DNA of 64,000 bases from Streptomyces sp. RKAG290 (GTDB lineage: Bacteria; Actinomycetota; Actinomycetes; Streptomycetales; Streptomycetaceae), in NCBI RefSeq assembly GCF_023701695.1, contig NZ_JAJOZC010000001.1:3781894-3845893 (forward strand). Direction: 5' to 3'. Shown here piece after piece: positions 9,033 through 18,721 of this stretch (positions are counted from its first letter, which is position 1; each line of letters starts with the position of its first letter). Position numbers and translations under genes: made by a program. The notes below the pieces were generated by a model. The model ran no database searches, was not told the DNA's origin, and worked only from the letters and a program-made list of their open reading frames with translations.

Positions 9033-10013
9033 TCAGACCGTGCGCCGGCGGATCCACCACGCGCAGAGGGCGGCGAGGCCGGCCGCGAGAGCGAGGTGGA
9101 TACCGGTCTCGGCCCACTGGAGGGCCCAGAAGTTGCCCGCGGGCTGGTAGCTCACCCGCTGGTGATAGCCCGCGTCGGCGAGCGCGTCGATGCAGGCCTT
9201 GGCCGAGTCGCAGACGGCGTAGGCAGGGGGCATGTGGGCGGCCGCGTGGCCGGAGGCATCGACGGTCTGCTCGGAGACGACCCAGGAGCCCGGCTCGCCG
9301 ATGTCGACCTGGGACACCGAGTCGATGCCGTAATTCGCCATCGTGTCCGCGGTGAACGGTGCGTCGATGCGGAGCGGCGCGGCCAGCCGGGGCCGGACCC
9401 ACAGCACCATCGCGACCTGTACGACGGTGTAGAGCACCAGGGTGGTGGCCATGGCGGGCACGGTGCGACGAATGAGGAGGCCGAGAGCGACGCCGAGCAG
9501 GAAGGCGAACGCCGCGTAACCGAGCGGGGCGATGCCGCGGGCGCCGAACACCAGGGGATCGATCCGCGGGACGAAGTTGTCGGTGTTGTCGGATCCGCCG
9601 GCGCCGATGGCCCGGTCGATCGGGCCGCTCCACCAGGAGACGGCCAGGCTGGTCAGCCCGGCGGCGGCCACGGCCACCAGACCGGGGAGAGCGAGTTTGG
9701 CCGTCAGCCAGCGGGCCCGGGTGATGCTCTGGTTCCAGGCCAGGCGGTGGGTACCGGCCTCCAGTTCCCGCGCGACCAGGGGCGCACCCCAGAACATCCC
9801 GGCGAGCGGCGGGACGAGGAGGACGGCCGCTCCGGCTGCGTAGTACGTGGCCTGATCCGCCCCGGTGAGTCGGCGCATCAGATCGCTTCCCGCGGTGTCG
9901 TAGAGGTCGGCCAGCTGCGGTCCGGTGGCGGCGAGGATGAGCGTGAGGGCGACGACCGCGACCATGACCACCGCGGCTTGGGAACGGAACTGACGCCAGG
10001 TCAGCCAGATCAT
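9033..10013 (-). CDS. ABC transporter permease
   Basis: A 326-residue membrane protein of the ABC-2 type. Six hydrophobic segments are visible, including VVMVAVVALTLILAATG near the N-terminus, ALVAVAAAGLTSLAV, a central pair around LGVALGLLIRRTVPAMA, and a final LALAAGLAALCAWWI. A large extracytoplasmic loop with two Cys lies between the last two segments (VCDSAKACIDAL). It overlaps the upstream ATPase gene by 4 bp. The neighbouring DesK/NarL pair is the likely regulator. The substrate is unknown. Confidence 0.88.
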   Translation of the reverse strand: MIWLTWRQFRSQAAVVMVAVVALTLILAATGPQLADLYDTAGSDLMRRLTGADQATYYAAGAAVLLVPPLAGMFWGAPLVARELEAGTHRLAWNQSITRARWLTAKLALPGLVAVAAAGLTSLAVSWWSGPIDRAIGAGGSDNTDNFVPRIDPLVFGARGIAPLGYAAFAFLLGVALGLLIRRTVPAMATTLVLYTVVQVAMVLWVRPRLAAPLRIDAPFTADTMANYGIDSVSQVDIGEPGSWVVSEQTVDASGHAAAHMPPAYAVCDSAKACIDALADAGYHQRVSYQPAGNFWALQWAETGIHLALAAGLAALCAWWIRRRTV

Positions 10014-10957
10014 CGGAGGCTCTCCAAGGTGGGTCGGGACGCCCGGTCCGCGAGGGCGGGCCGGCTCGCGCTCATGTAGGCGAGAACGATGTCTTCGAGG
10101 GGGACGGGCCCGGTGCTCCAGCTGGCGACGGCGAGCTCGGCAGGGGCGTGAACCGGTCCGTCAACCGGTCCGGCGGTGCGCACGAGGAGGGTGGTCCGGT
10201 CGTCGGTGCGGGTGGTGGAGACGATGTGGGAGCCGTCGGGAAGGGCCGGCGCGGAAAGGCCACCGTGCTCGTGCCGGGGGCCGGTGAGGCGGTGGTGCGA
10301 GGCCAGCAGAGCGTCGATGTCGCCGGCCACCTGGACCCGGGATGCGACAAGGACGATGAGGTGATCGCAGACCCGCTCGATGTCGGAGACCAGGTGGGAG
10401 GAGAGCACGACGCCCATCGCGTGCGCCTGCGCGGCCACCGTCAGATCCTCCATGAACTCCCGCCGGGCCAACGGGTCGAGCGCGGCGACGGGTTCGTCCA
10501 GGACGAGGAGTTCGGGCCGCTTGGCGATACCGAGCGTCAGGGCGAGCTGGGCGCGCTGGCCACCGGAGAGCCGACCGGCGGGCTGGGCCGGGTCCAGGCC
10601 GATGCGGTGGATCCGGTCGCGGGCGAGGGCGTCGTCCCAGCAGGGGTTGAGGCGGGCGCCGAGCGCGAGATGATCGGCGACGCTCAGTGCCGCGTACGTG
10701 GGTGTGTCCTGGGCGACGAAGCCGACCTTGGCAAGCTGGGCCGGGTTCTGGCCGGGCCGGCCGCCGCAGACCTCGATCGTGCCTGTGGTCGGTGCGAGCA
10801 TGCCGGCGGCGAGATTGAGCATGGTGGATTTGCCCGCCCCGTTGGGACCGACGAGGCCGACGACCTTCCCGGCCGGCACGTCGAGGTCGCAGTCCGCGAG
10901 CGCCCAGCGCTGCCGGTACCGCTTGCCCAGACCCCGGGCCCGCAGTACGGCGCTCAT
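10010..10957 (-). CDS. ABC transporter ATP-binding protein
   Basis: A 315-residue ATPase. Walker A GPNGAGKST, Q-loop VGFVAQDTPTYA, signature LSGGQRAQLALTLG, Walker B ELLVLDEPVAALDP, and the switch His in VVLSSHLVSDIE. The last 100 residues are a C-terminal extension typical of drug or bacteriocin exporters. It is the first gene of the pair with the permease, divergent from the histidine kinase at 11248. Confidence 0.94.
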   Translation of the reverse strand: MSAVLRARGLGKRYRQRWALADCDLDVPAGKVVGLVGPNGAGKSTMLNLAAGMLAPTTGTIEVCGGRPGQNPAQLAKVGFVAQDTPTYAALSVADHLALGARLNPCWDDALARDRIHRIGLDPAQPAGRLSGGQRAQLALTLGIAKRPELLVLDEPVAALDPLARREFMEDLTVAAQAHAMGVVLSSHLVSDIERVCDHLIVLVASRVQVAGDIDALLASHHRLTGPRHEHGGLSAPALPDGSHIVSTTRTDDRTTLLVRTAGPVDGPVHAPAELAVASWSTGPVPLEDIVLAYMSASRPALADRASRPTLESLR

Positions 10958-11247
10958 GCGGGCCCCCCGGTCCGTGCGGTCCCTGTTCTCGTGATCCCGG
11001 TAGCCCCTGAGGTCTTTGTGATCATGGGCAACTCCCTTCTGCGTGATGCGGCATGTCCTACCTGCCGGACGCTACGAGGGCCGGCCGCACCGGCGCGTCG
11101 GGCTGCCGGGCCCCTTCGGCTCCTGCGCCGGGAGGACCTCGGCCGCCGTCATCCCTGCGATGTAGCCGGGCGAAGTACGTGGCCGGGCGGTGCCGGTCCG
11201 TGGGGAGGATGCCGCCGGGCGGGGCAGCCGGTGACAATGGGCCGGTG
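10958..11247. promoter_or_regulatory. Divergent intergenic region
   Basis: 290 bp between the ABC ATPase and the kinase must hold the promoters of both operons. Reading frames running through it from either side lack family similarity. No clear operator was found. Confidence 0.35.
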
Positions 11248-12522
11248 ATGTACGTATCGGCGGCGGGCCGGCTGCGGGACGGGTACGCGGCGCTGGTGCG
11301 GCCGGCCGGCCCGCTGCCCCGGCCGAACGCACGCGACCTGGTGCTCGACGCCGTGCTGGCGCTGGTCTTCGCCGCCGTGGCGGTCGACTACGCGGTGAGC
11401 GCCGGAACGGGCACGACGTACCAGGACGTCGGCGGTGTGACACAGGTACGCGAAGGGGCGGCCACCTGGTTCGGTGCGCTGGCCCCGGTGCTCCTGTGCT
11501 CGGTGCCCCTGGTCCTGCGCCGCCGCTATCCGCTGGCCGTGCTGTGGGCCGTGATGGCCGCGGGCCTCTTGGCGCCGGACAGCGAAGCACGGATCGTCTT
11601 CTACGCCTTCGTCATCGCGACCTACAGCGCCGTCGTCCACAGCCCGTACCGGATGCCCACGACGGCGAGCATCCCGGTGGCGCTCCTCGTGCTCAACGGG
11701 GTCAGGGCCGCGGAGGTGCCGACCGTTCCGAACGAGTACGTCCCCCTGTTGATCCTCATCCCCCTCGCTGCGGCCGCCGGCGGCCTGCGCACGTGGAAGC
11801 TGCGCGCCGACGAACGCCAGACGCGGATGGCCGAGCTGGAACGCGCACGTGCCGAGGAGCTCGACCGCGCCGCCGAACGCGAACGCTCCCGTATCGCCCG
11901 GGAATTGCACGACGTGGTCACCCACCACGTCAGCATGATGGTCATCCAGGCCGGCGCCGCCCGGAAGGTCATGGACGCCGCCCCCGACCTGACCCTCGAG
12001 GCGCTTCTGGCGATCGAGTCCGGGGGACGGGCGGCGATGGCGGAACTACGCCACACCATGGGACTGCTCACCATGAACACCGGCGACGACGGCGAGGCAG
12101 GTACCGGCACCGGCTCCGCGGCTCTCGCCCCGCAGCCGGGCTTGGACGAGCTGGCGTCCCTCGTCGGCAGGGTGCGGAGCACCGGCGTACCCGTGGAACT
12201 GACCGTGACGGGGACGCCCCACCCCGTGCCGCCGGGCGTCGGCCTGGCCGCCTACCGGGTGGTTCAGGAAGCGCTGACCAACACGGTGAAGCACGCGGCG
12301 GGCGCGAGCGCGAAGGTGGTCGTCGAATACGGTGCCGGCCGCCTGTACGTGGAGATCACCGACACCGGAGGCCGCCCGAGCACCTCCGCGGCCACCGGGG
12401 ACGGACACGGGCTCATGGGCCTGCGTGAACGCCTGAGCCTCTACGGCGGCACCCTGCGCGCGGACCCGCGCCCCGGCGGCGGCTTCCGCACGGCCGCCCT
12501 GATTCCCCTGGAGGCAATGTGA
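11248..12522 (+). CDS. Sensor histidine kinase, DesK/NarX type (HisKA_3)
   Basis: A 424-residue membrane kinase. About five membrane helices fill residues 25-175 (for example LVLDAVLALVFAAVAVDY and LLILIPLAAAAGG). A coiled segment rich in Arg/Glu leads into the dimerisation domain with the phosphorylated H221 in RIARELHDVVTHH. The HATPase has YRVVQEALTNTVKHA and the glycine box GHGLMGLRERL. The ATG at 11248 was preferred to upstream in-frame starts because those would add an unrelated Arg/Pro-rich leader. The stop overlaps the regulator gene by 4 bp. Confidence 0.93.
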   Translation: MYVSAAGRLRDGYAALVRPAGPLPRPNARDLVLDAVLALVFAAVAVDYAVSAGTGTTYQDVGGVTQVREGAATWFGALAPVLLCSVPLVLRRRYPLAVLWAVMAAGLLAPDSEARIVFYAFVIATYSAVVHSPYRMPTTASIPVALLVLNGVRAAEVPTVPNEYVPLLILIPLAAAAGGLRTWKLRADERQTRMAELERARAEELDRAAERERSRIARELHDVVTHHVSMMVIQAGAARKVMDAAPDLTLEALLAIESGGRAAMAELRHTMGLLTMNTGDDGEAGTGTGSAALAPQPGLDELASLVGRVRSTGVPVELTVTGTPHPVPPGVGLAAYRVVQEALTNTVKHAAGASAKVVVEYGAGRLYVEITDTGGRPSTSAATGDGHGLMGLRERLSLYGGTLRADPRPGGGFRTAALIPLEAM

Positions 12523-13247
12523 CCGGCCCGCTGCGTGTGGTGGTCGCGGACGACCAGGCGCTCGTCCGTACCGGCTTCCGGATGATCCTGGCGTCGGAGG
12601 GCATCGACGTGGTCGCGGAGGCCGCCAACGGCGCGGAAGCCGTCCGGGCGGTCCGTCGCACCCGGCCCGACGTGGTCCTGATGGACATCCGGATGCCCGA
12701 ACTCGACGGCCTGGAGGCCACCCGCCGCATCCTCACGGGCGCGCCCGGCGAACCGCGTGTGATCATCCTGACCACGTTCGACCTGGACGACGTCGTCTAC
12801 GAGGCGCTGACGGCCGGAGCCAGCGGCTTCCTGCTCAAGGACGTCACCCCGGAACACCTGGTCGCGGCGGTCCGCGTGGTCCGCACGGGCGACGCGCTGC
12901 TGGCCCCGGCCATCACCCGCCGCCTCGTCGAACGGCACGCCCGCCAGGCACCCGCGCCGCCGGCCGGCACTCCCGCGGGGCTCCACCCCGACCTTTCCGC
13001 GCTGACCCCGCGCGAACTCGAAGTGCTGCGCCTGCTCGCCCGGGGACTGAGCAACACGGAACTCGCGGACCGCCTCCACCTGTCCGGAACGACCGTCAAG
13101 ACCCACGTCTCGCGCATCCTCGCCAAGCTCCAACTGCGCGACCGCGTACAGGCCGTGGTGGCCGCCTACGAGACCGGGCTGGTCAGCGCGGCCCGGGACG
13201 GCATACCCGTCCCGGGCGGCGCGGACGGCGGGCGGCGCGAACCGTGA
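12519..13247 (+). CDS. NarL/LuxR-family response regulator
   Basis: A 242-residue regulator with a GTG start inside the kinase stop. The receiver has the acidic pair VVADDQAL, phosphoacceptor D56 in VVLMDIRMPELDG, and the Lys of GFLLKDVTPEHL. The LuxR-type helix-turn-helix is LTPRELEVLRLLARGLSNTE with GTTVKTHVSRILAKL. It is the partner of the kinase before it and probably controls the divergent ABC operon. Confidence 0.95.
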   Translation: MTGPLRVVVADDQALVRTGFRMILASEGIDVVAEAANGAEAVRAVRRTRPDVVLMDIRMPELDGLEATRRILTGAPGEPRVIILTTFDLDDVVYEALTAGASGFLLKDVTPEHLVAAVRVVRTGDALLAPAITRRLVERHARQAPAPPAGTPAGLHPDLSALTPRELEVLRLLARGLSNTELADRLHLSGTTVKTHVSRILAKLQLRDRVQAVVAAYETGLVSAARDGIPVPGGADGGRREP

Positions 13248-13394
13248 ACCACCCACGCCGCTCCAGCCGGCCTCCCGGGCGAGCGTCGGCGGCGCCGGGG
13301 GGCCGTGGCGGCGTCCGTGGCGCCGACGGGCGATGTCCGGATGTGACAGATAGCCGTCATTGCAGTCATGCCGCCCGGCGGTGACGATGGACGC

Positions 13395-14381
13395 ATGTCC
13401 TCCAGCACCTGCCGCGTGGTGATCGCGGTCTTCGCCGACGTCGACCTGCTCGACGTCACCGGTCCGGCCGAGGTGTTCGCCCTGGCCAACCGGGAGACCG
13501 GCGGTGGTGCGGGGTACGAGGTCAGGCTGGCCGGTCCCGAAAGGAGGCCGGTGCTCACTTCGGCCGGGGTGCGCCTCATGGCGGACCTGGCGTTCGACGA
13601 GGTGGGGGCCGCCGTGGACACGCTGCTGGTTCCCGGCGCCGTCGACATGCGCCCGGAAGGTCCGGTGGCGCGTGTCGACGACGAGGTGGTGGCGTGGGTA
13701 CGGGCCACGGCTCCGCACGCGCGTCGCATCGCGTCGGTGTGCGTGGGCGCGCACGTGCTGGCCGCGGCGGGGCTTCTGGACGGGCGGCGGGCCACCACCC
13801 ACTGGTCGACCGCGGCGCAGCTGGCGGCCGACCACCCCGAGGTGCGGGTCGACCCGGACCCGATCTTCGTGCGTTCCGGCAAGGTGTGGACGGGTGCGGG
13901 CATCAGTACCTGCATGGACCTGGCCCTCGCGCTGGTGGCTGAGGACCACAGCGAGGAGCTGGCACTGGTGGTGGCCCGGCAGTTGGTGATGTACCTCAAG
14001 AGGCAGGGCGGCCAGAGCCAGTTCAGCGTCCCGCTGAGCCGGCCGGCCGCGACGCGTCGGGACATCGACGAGCTGCGGGTGTTCATCACCGGGCACCTGG
14101 ACTCCGACCTCTCGGCGTCCGCGCTGGCGCAGCGCATGTCCCTGAGTGAGCGTCACTTCGCCCGCGTCTTCCACCAGGAGACCGGCACCAGTCCGGCCGC
14201 GTACGTGGAAGCCGCCAGGGTCGAGGCGGCGCGCCGCCTGCTGGAGGCCACCGACGATCCGCTGGAACGGGTCGCGGCCGCTGCGGGCCTGGGCTCGGTG
14301 GAGACCCTGCACCGGGCGTTCCGGAAGCAGATCAGCACCACCCCGGCCGCCTACCGCCGCCGTTTCCGCACCACCGCCTGA
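13395..14381 (+). CDS. GlxA-family transcriptional regulator (DJ-1/PfpI plus AraC HTH)
   Basis: A 328-residue regulator. The N-terminal DJ-1/PfpI-like domain (about 5-170) has the loop VCVGAHVLAAAGLLDG, with Cys at the nucleophile-elbow position, and RRATTHWSTAAQL, as in GlxA-type regulators. The C-terminal AraC-type pair of helix-turn-helices (about 225-325) reads ALAQRMSLSERHFARVF and ERVAAAAGLGSVETLHRAF. ATG at 13395 is preferred over the in-frame ATG 27 bp upstream. It lies directly before a cysteine hydrolase gene, a common pairing in which the regulator activates the hydrolase. Confidence 0.92.
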   Translation: MSSSTCRVVIAVFADVDLLDVTGPAEVFALANRETGGGAGYEVRLAGPERRPVLTSAGVRLMADLAFDEVGAAVDTLLVPGAVDMRPEGPVARVDDEVVAWVRATAPHARRIASVCVGAHVLAAAGLLDGRRATTHWSTAAQLAADHPEVRVDPDPIFVRSGKVWTGAGISTCMDLALALVAEDHSEELALVVARQLVMYLKRQGGQSQFSVPLSRPAATRRDIDELRVFITGHLDSDLSASALAQRMSLSERHFARVFHQETGTSPAAYVEAARVEAARRLLEATDDPLERVAAAAGLGSVETLHRAFRKQISTTPAAYRRRFRTTA

Positions 14382-14617
14382 GCCTTTCGCTTCCCTCTTC
14401 GTCCTCCGGTCCCTCTTTTACCTCCGGCGCGTGAGCCCGCGCGCCGGTGGCCTCGTCACACCCGAATCAGTTCCCGAGGCCGGTACTTCGGCCGTTTTTG
14501 GTCCGCCCTCGTCTCCGGTCCGGTCCCTCTCTACGGTCCGACTGTCCGCAGGTCCGGCTCACTTCGGTCCGGCTCCCGTTAGTCCAAAGTCCCTCTCTCC
14601 GAAAGGACCCTTCAGTC

Positions 14618-15219
14618 ATGAACGCCTCCACCCCCCTGCGCGCTGTCATCGGTCTCGACAACACGCTGCCCCGTCTCGCTGCGACCACCCTGATCATGAT
14701 CGACTTCCAGAACACCTACCGCACCGGCGTGATGGCCCTGGAAGGCGCCGAGCCCGCGCTGGCCGCCGGGGCGCGGCTGCTGGCGGCGGCCCGCGAGGCG
14801 GGTGCGCCGGTCATCCACATCGTCAACGACGGCGGCGAGGGAACCCCGTACGACATCCGCGCGCAGATCGGTGCCATCAGCCCCGAAGTGGCCCCGGCCG
14901 AAGGCGAGCCGGTCGTCGTCAAGCAGTTCCCCGACGCCTTCCACGACACGGAGTTGGAGAAGCTCCTGCGCGAGCGGGGCGCCGGGCCTGACCTGGTGCT
15001 GGCCGGGTTCATGACCCACATGTGCGTCACCTTCACCGCCCAGGGCGCCTTCAATCACGGCTACCGGCCCACGGTGGTGGCCGAGGCCACCGCCACCCGC
15101 GCCCTGCCCGCCCCCGACGGCGGCACCCTGCCCGCCGCCACCCTCCAGACCGCGGCCCTGACCACCGTCGCCGACCTCTTCGGCTTGGTGGCCCCGAGGT
15201 CGCCGATCTCGCGGGCTGA
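14618..15219 (+). CDS. Isochorismatase-family cysteine hydrolase, frameshifted near 3' end
   Basis: Amide or vinyl-ether hydrolase of the isochorismatase fold, about 200 residues. The catalytic triad is visible: D29 in MIDFQNTY, K102 in VVKQFPDAF and C136 in MTHMCVTFTA. A good ribosome binding site (GAAAGGA) precedes the ATG at 14618. As written, the frame runs through the normal end into the next, convergent gene. One extra G near 15191-15198 gives the usual short tail PEVADLAG with stop at 15219. The substrate is unknown; the GlxA-type regulator before it suggests a nitrogen-containing small molecule. Confidence 0.87.
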
Positions 15220-15240
15220 CCCGCCCCGTCCCGGCCGCCG

Positions 15241-15792
15241 TCAGGCGTCGCGCGGGGGCTGCGTCTCGGCGGGGAAGAGGATGGGGCTCAGCAGGTGGCG
15301 GGTGCGTTCCGGCGCGGGGCCCAGCGCCATCCGGGCAGTGATGACCTCACGCATCTCGCCGATCATCTCGGTGAGTTCGTCCGGGCTGAGCCAGAGCGCG
15401 TGCTGGCGGAAGCCCACCGCGTCGGCGACCGGGTCGGATCCGTCGCGGTCGAGGTAGGCGCTGAACTCGGCCAGGAGCGTGGCCATGGCCACGGCGAAGG
15501 CCCGGCGGTAGTCCTCCGGCGACAGGGACGCGGCCGTCGCGGCGTCGATCACCGCCCGGTCGCGGTGCAGCCGGTAGCGACGCTCGACCGAACCCCGCAC
15601 CCGCTGTTCGCCCTCCACGCTCAGCAGGCCACCGTCCGCCAGCAGGCCGACGTGCCGGTAGACGGTGGCCTTCGAGACGTCGGGGAGCAGCGCGCAGAGC
15701 TCGGTGGTGGTTCGTGTCCGCCCGTCGTGCATGGCGTGCACGACGCGCATCCGTACCGGGTGCAGAAGCAGATCAACGGTGTCCATGGACAC
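15241..15792 (-). CDS. Winged-helix (ArsR-like) transcriptional regulator
   Basis: A 183-residue regulator. The N-terminal winged helix (about 5-75) includes LLLHPVRMRVVHAMHDG, TTTELCALLPDVSKATVYRH as the recognition part and a basic wing. The C-terminal 100 residues are helical and may bind a ligand or dimerise. It is divergent from an alpha/beta hydrolase with an inverted repeat in between, so it probably represses both. Confidence 0.88.
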   Translation of the reverse strand: MSMDTVDLLLHPVRMRVVHAMHDGRTRTTTELCALLPDVSKATVYRHVGLLADGGLLSVEGEQRVRGSVERRYRLHRDRAVIDAATAASLSPEDYRRAFAVAMATLLAEFSAYLDRDGSDPVADAVGFRQHALWLSPDELTEMIGEMREVITARMALGPAPERTRHLLSPILFPAETQPPRDA

Positions 15793-15794
15793 AG

Positions 15795-15845
15795 ATTCTC
15801 ATCCTCGATACCTTTCTCAAACTTGAGAACGTCGAGAATGGGGTC
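15795..15845. promoter_or_regulatory. Candidate operator between regulator and hydrolase
   Basis: This AT-rich 61-bp gap contains TCTCAAACTTGAGA (about 15813-15826), a near-perfect palindrome, flanked by ATTCTC (about 15800) and GAGAAT (about 15834) as an outer inverted pair. It lies over the expected promoters of both divergent genes. Confidence 0.5.
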
Positions 15846-15853
15846 ACCTGGTC

Positions 15854-16792
15854 ATGCCGCACTCACTGCCCTCGCACTCACTGCCCTCCCGCGAGCCCGG
15901 GACCACCCTCCCCGAGCCACCGCTGGGGCGCCTGTACGACGCCGGCGGCCGGCGGCTGATGCTGCACCGCTCCGGGACCGGGGGCCCGGCGGTGGTGTTC
16001 CTGCCGGGGGCCGGGCAGGTCGGGCTGGACTACCTGAACGTCCACGCCAAGGTCGCGGAGCTGACCACCAGCGTGCTCTACGACCGCGCCGGCACCGGCT
16101 GGAGCCAGCGGGCCGAACTGCCCCGCACGGCCGCCGAGGTGGGCGGTGAACTGCACGACCTGCTGCGCGCCGCCGACGTGCCCGGCCCGTACGTACTGGT
16201 CGGCCACTCGCTCGGCGGCGCCTACGCACGCCATTTCGCGCAGCGGTTCCCGGGTGAAGTGGCCGCCCTCCTGCTGTTGGACCCCTTCCATGAGGACCTC
16301 CACGGCCGTGTTCCCCAGGAGGCGCGGGACAGGCTGGCGCAGTCGCACGGCCAGGAGCCGCCGGACCTGACGGACGAACAGTTCGAGCAGGCGCGCACCC
16401 AGGCCGCACCCCTCTTCGCCAAGTGGCCCGAACCGGTGCGGGAGCCGCTCATCGAACACCACCTCAGGACCGCGTGGCGGGCCGGGCTGCGCGAGGACCG
16501 CAACCTCTACGACGAGGTCGCCGGCGAACTGCGCGCCGGCGGGGGCCTGCCCGAGGTGCCACTCATCGTGCTCACCGCCCTGGGGCACGACGACACCCAG
16601 GCGCATCTGTGGTCCGACGGGGTGCTGCGTGCGATCAACGAGGCCAAGTCCGCGCTGCACGCACAACTGGCGTCCTCGCTGCCCGGTGGCGAACAGCGGA
16701 TCGTCGGCGACGCCGGACACGGCTGGCTCCACGAGGAGCGCCAGGACGCCGTTCTGCTCGCGATCGGGGACCTCCTGGACCGGGCCGTGTGA
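15854..16792 (+). CDS. Alpha/beta-fold hydrolase
   Basis: A 312-residue serine hydrolase. The nucleophile is S119 in VGHSLGGAYARHF. The oxyanion-hole side has VVFLPGAGQVGLDY, and DRAGTGWSQ is typical of the epoxide-hydrolase/esterase branch. The acid and base are probably in the LLLLDPF region and GDAGHGWLHEER. Two near-identical starts (MPHSLPSHSLPS) give a short repeated N-terminus. It is controlled most likely by the divergent winged-helix regulator. The substrate cannot be told. Confidence 0.9.
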   Translation: MPHSLPSHSLPSREPGTTLPEPPLGRLYDAGGRRLMLHRSGTGGPAVVFLPGAGQVGLDYLNVHAKVAELTTSVLYDRAGTGWSQRAELPRTAAEVGGELHDLLRAADVPGPYVLVGHSLGGAYARHFAQRFPGEVAALLLLDPFHEDLHGRVPQEARDRLAQSHGQEPPDLTDEQFEQARTQAAPLFAKWPEPVREPLIEHHLRTAWRAGLREDRNLYDEVAGELRAGGGLPEVPLIVLTALGHDDTQAHLWSDGVLRAINEAKSALHAQLASSLPGGEQRIVGDAGHGWLHEERQDAVLLAIGDLLDRAV

Positions 16793-16964
16793 TGCGTGGG
16801 TAGTGGCCGGGGGCCGGGGCCGGGGGCGGGGCCCGGAGGCCCGGAAGTCCGGGGGGTGCGGGGGCGCGGAGGCCCTGCGGCCCGGACGCGTCGGCGCGCG
16901 GCCTCCGTTCCGGACTTCGCGCACGGCTGCCCGGAGCGCTCGGCTGCCCGGAGCGTGCGACCGG

Positions 16965-17858
16965 TCAGCGTCCCTCGGTGCCGGCCGGCTGTTCGCGGTT
17001 GCCGGTGAGCTGCTCGCGCAGGACCGTGTCCAGCGAGGTGGGTTCGCGGCCGATGAGGGTGGCCAGTGTCGGGTCGACGGTGGCGAACTCGCCGGCGCGG
17101 GCTGCTGCGAAGATGCCGAGCAGCTGGTCCGCCGCCTCGGCGGGGACGCCGTTGCCCACCAACTGCTCGCGGAACTGGGCGTCGGATGCGGTGACCCTCG
17201 TGATCGTGCGGCCCGTGACGTCGGCGGCGAGGCCGGCGATGTCGTCGAAGGTGAGCGCCTGCGACGCGGTGAGCGGCGGCGTGGGGCCGTCGAAGCAGCC
17301 CTCGTCGGCCAGGACGGCGGCGGCGGCTTCGGCGAGGTCCGCGTGCGTGGTCCAGCTGACCGGACCGTCCGCGGGGAGCACGACCTGGCCGGACTCCAGA
17401 CCGTGACCGGCGAACTGCAGTCCGCTGGCGGCGTAGAAACCGTTGCGCAGCGAGGTGAAGGGCACGCCGGTGGCGCGCAGCGCTTCCTCGGTGGCGGCGT
17501 GGTCGCGGCAGGCCTGGAAGTGCGACGAGGCGGCGGCGCCCATCTGGCTGGTGTAGAGGATGCGCCGGGCACCCGCCGCGACGGCCCCGTCGATCGCGGC
17601 TCGGTGCTGCCGCACGCACTCCTCGCCCATCTTGTCGACGGAGACGATGAGCACCTGGGAGGCGCCCTCGAAGGCGTGGGCGAGGCTGTCGGCGTCGGTG
17701 AAGCTGCCCTGCCGCACCCGTACGCCCTGGTCGGCGAGGGCCTTCGCCTTCTGCGGGTCGCGGACGCTGACGCCGATCCGCTCCGCCGGCACGCGGGTCA
17801 GCAGCCGCTCGACGACCTGACGGCCGAGCTGTCCGGTGGCTCCGGTCACGATGATCAT
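16965..17858 (-). CDS. NmrA/SDR-type NAD(P)-binding oxidoreductase (QorB-like)
   Basis: A 297-residue atypical short-chain dehydrogenase of the NmrA/quinone oxidoreductase 2 group. The nucleotide-binding motif GATGQLGRQVV starts at residue 6, RDPQKAKAL binds the cofactor phosphate side, and YTSQMGAAASSHFQ replaces the usual YxxxK site, as in NmrA proteins. ATG at 17858 with GGAG upstream is favoured over the TTG at 17870. It is divergent from a TetR regulator, which probably represses it. Confidence 0.9.
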   Translation of the reverse strand: MIIVTGATGQLGRQVVERLLTRVPAERIGVSVRDPQKAKALADQGVRVRQGSFTDADSLAHAFEGASQVLIVSVDKMGEECVRQHRAAIDGAVAAGARRILYTSQMGAAASSHFQACRDHAATEEALRATGVPFTSLRNGFYAASGLQFAGHGLESGQVVLPADGPVSWTTHADLAEAAAAVLADEGCFDGPTPPLTASQALTFDDIAGLAADVTGRTITRVTASDAQFREQLVGNGVPAEAADQLLGIFAAARAGEFATVDPTLATLIGREPTSLDTVLREQLTGNREQPAGTEGR

Positions 17859-17870
17859 GATGTGCTCCAA

Positions 17871-17947
17871 CGATTGGTTCCAGTGGAATCAAATTCAGCG
17901 TAACACTGGTACTAACGTCGGTATCGGCGGCGCGGTACCATCGATAC
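17871..17947. promoter_or_regulatory. Candidate TetR operator
   Basis: The gap between the oxidoreductase and the TetR gene has the inverted repeat GGTTCC-AGT-GGAATC (about 17875-17889), with five of six arm positions pairing, followed by an AT-rich stretch suited to promoters. Confidence 0.45.
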
Positions 17948-18700
17948 ATGTCTCCACGTTCACGCGGTTCCGGCGACGTCTCCGCCGTCGAAACCGACAC
18001 CGCCGCCGCAGCGACCGGGCGCGAGCAGCCCCGTCAACGGGTCATCGAGGCCGCCATCGATCTGCTGGTGCGCGAGGGGCGCGACGCGGTCACCACCCGC
18101 GCGGTCGCGGTCGCGGCAGGGATGCAGCCGCCGGCCATCTACCGGCTGTTCGGCGACAAGAGCGGGCTGCTCGACGCGGTGGCCGAGTACGGCTTCGCCA
18201 GGTTTCTCGCGACCAAGCACATCGACCCGGACCCGAAGGACCCCATCGAGGACCTGCGGGACGGCTGGGATCTCGCGGTCGAGTTCGGTCTGGCCAATCC
18301 CGCGCTGTACGCGCTGATGTACAGCGAGCCCACGAGGGCCTCGTCGGCCGCTTTCAAGGCAGGCATGGAGGTCCTGATGGGCCGCATGCGCCGCCTCGCC
18401 GCCGGTGGCTGGCTCCGCGTGGACGAGGAGCTGGCGGCCGCGCTCATCCATGCCACGGCGCGCGGCGCGGTGCTCACCTGGCTGACCCTGCCCGAGGACC
18501 GGCGCGACCCGGCGCTGCTGACCACCATGCGGGAGGCCATGGTCTCCGCCGTGACCAACCAGGAGCCCGCCGTGCAGGAAACGGGCCCGGCCGGCGCCGC
18601 CCGTGCCCTGCGCGCCGCGCTGCCCGAACAGACGACGCTCAGCGGCGCGGAACAGCACCTGATGAGGGAGTGGCTGGACCGCCTCGCCGCCGGCGGCTGA
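17948..18700 (+). CDS. TetR/AcrR-family transcriptional regulator
   Basis: A 250-residue regulator. The N-terminal helix-turn-helix spans about residues 28-75: VIEAAIDLLVREG, TTRAVAVAAGMQPPAIYRLF, GDKSGLLDAV. The C-terminal part is a helical ligand-binding domain with an Ala-rich tail. The ATG is in a weak context but the frame begins cleanly. Divergent position suggests repression of the adjacent oxidoreductase. Confidence 0.92.
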   Translation: MSPRSRGSGDVSAVETDTAAAATGREQPRQRVIEAAIDLLVREGRDAVTTRAVAVAAGMQPPAIYRLFGDKSGLLDAVAEYGFARFLATKHIDPDPKDPIEDLRDGWDLAVEFGLANPALYALMYSEPTRASSAAFKAGMEVLMGRMRRLAAGGWLRVDEELAAALIHATARGAVLTWLTLPEDRRDPALLTTMREAMVSAVTNQEPAVQETGPAGAARALRAALPEQTTLSGAEQHLMREWLDRLAAGG

Positions 18701-18721
18701 GACACCACGCCGGTTCGGCGG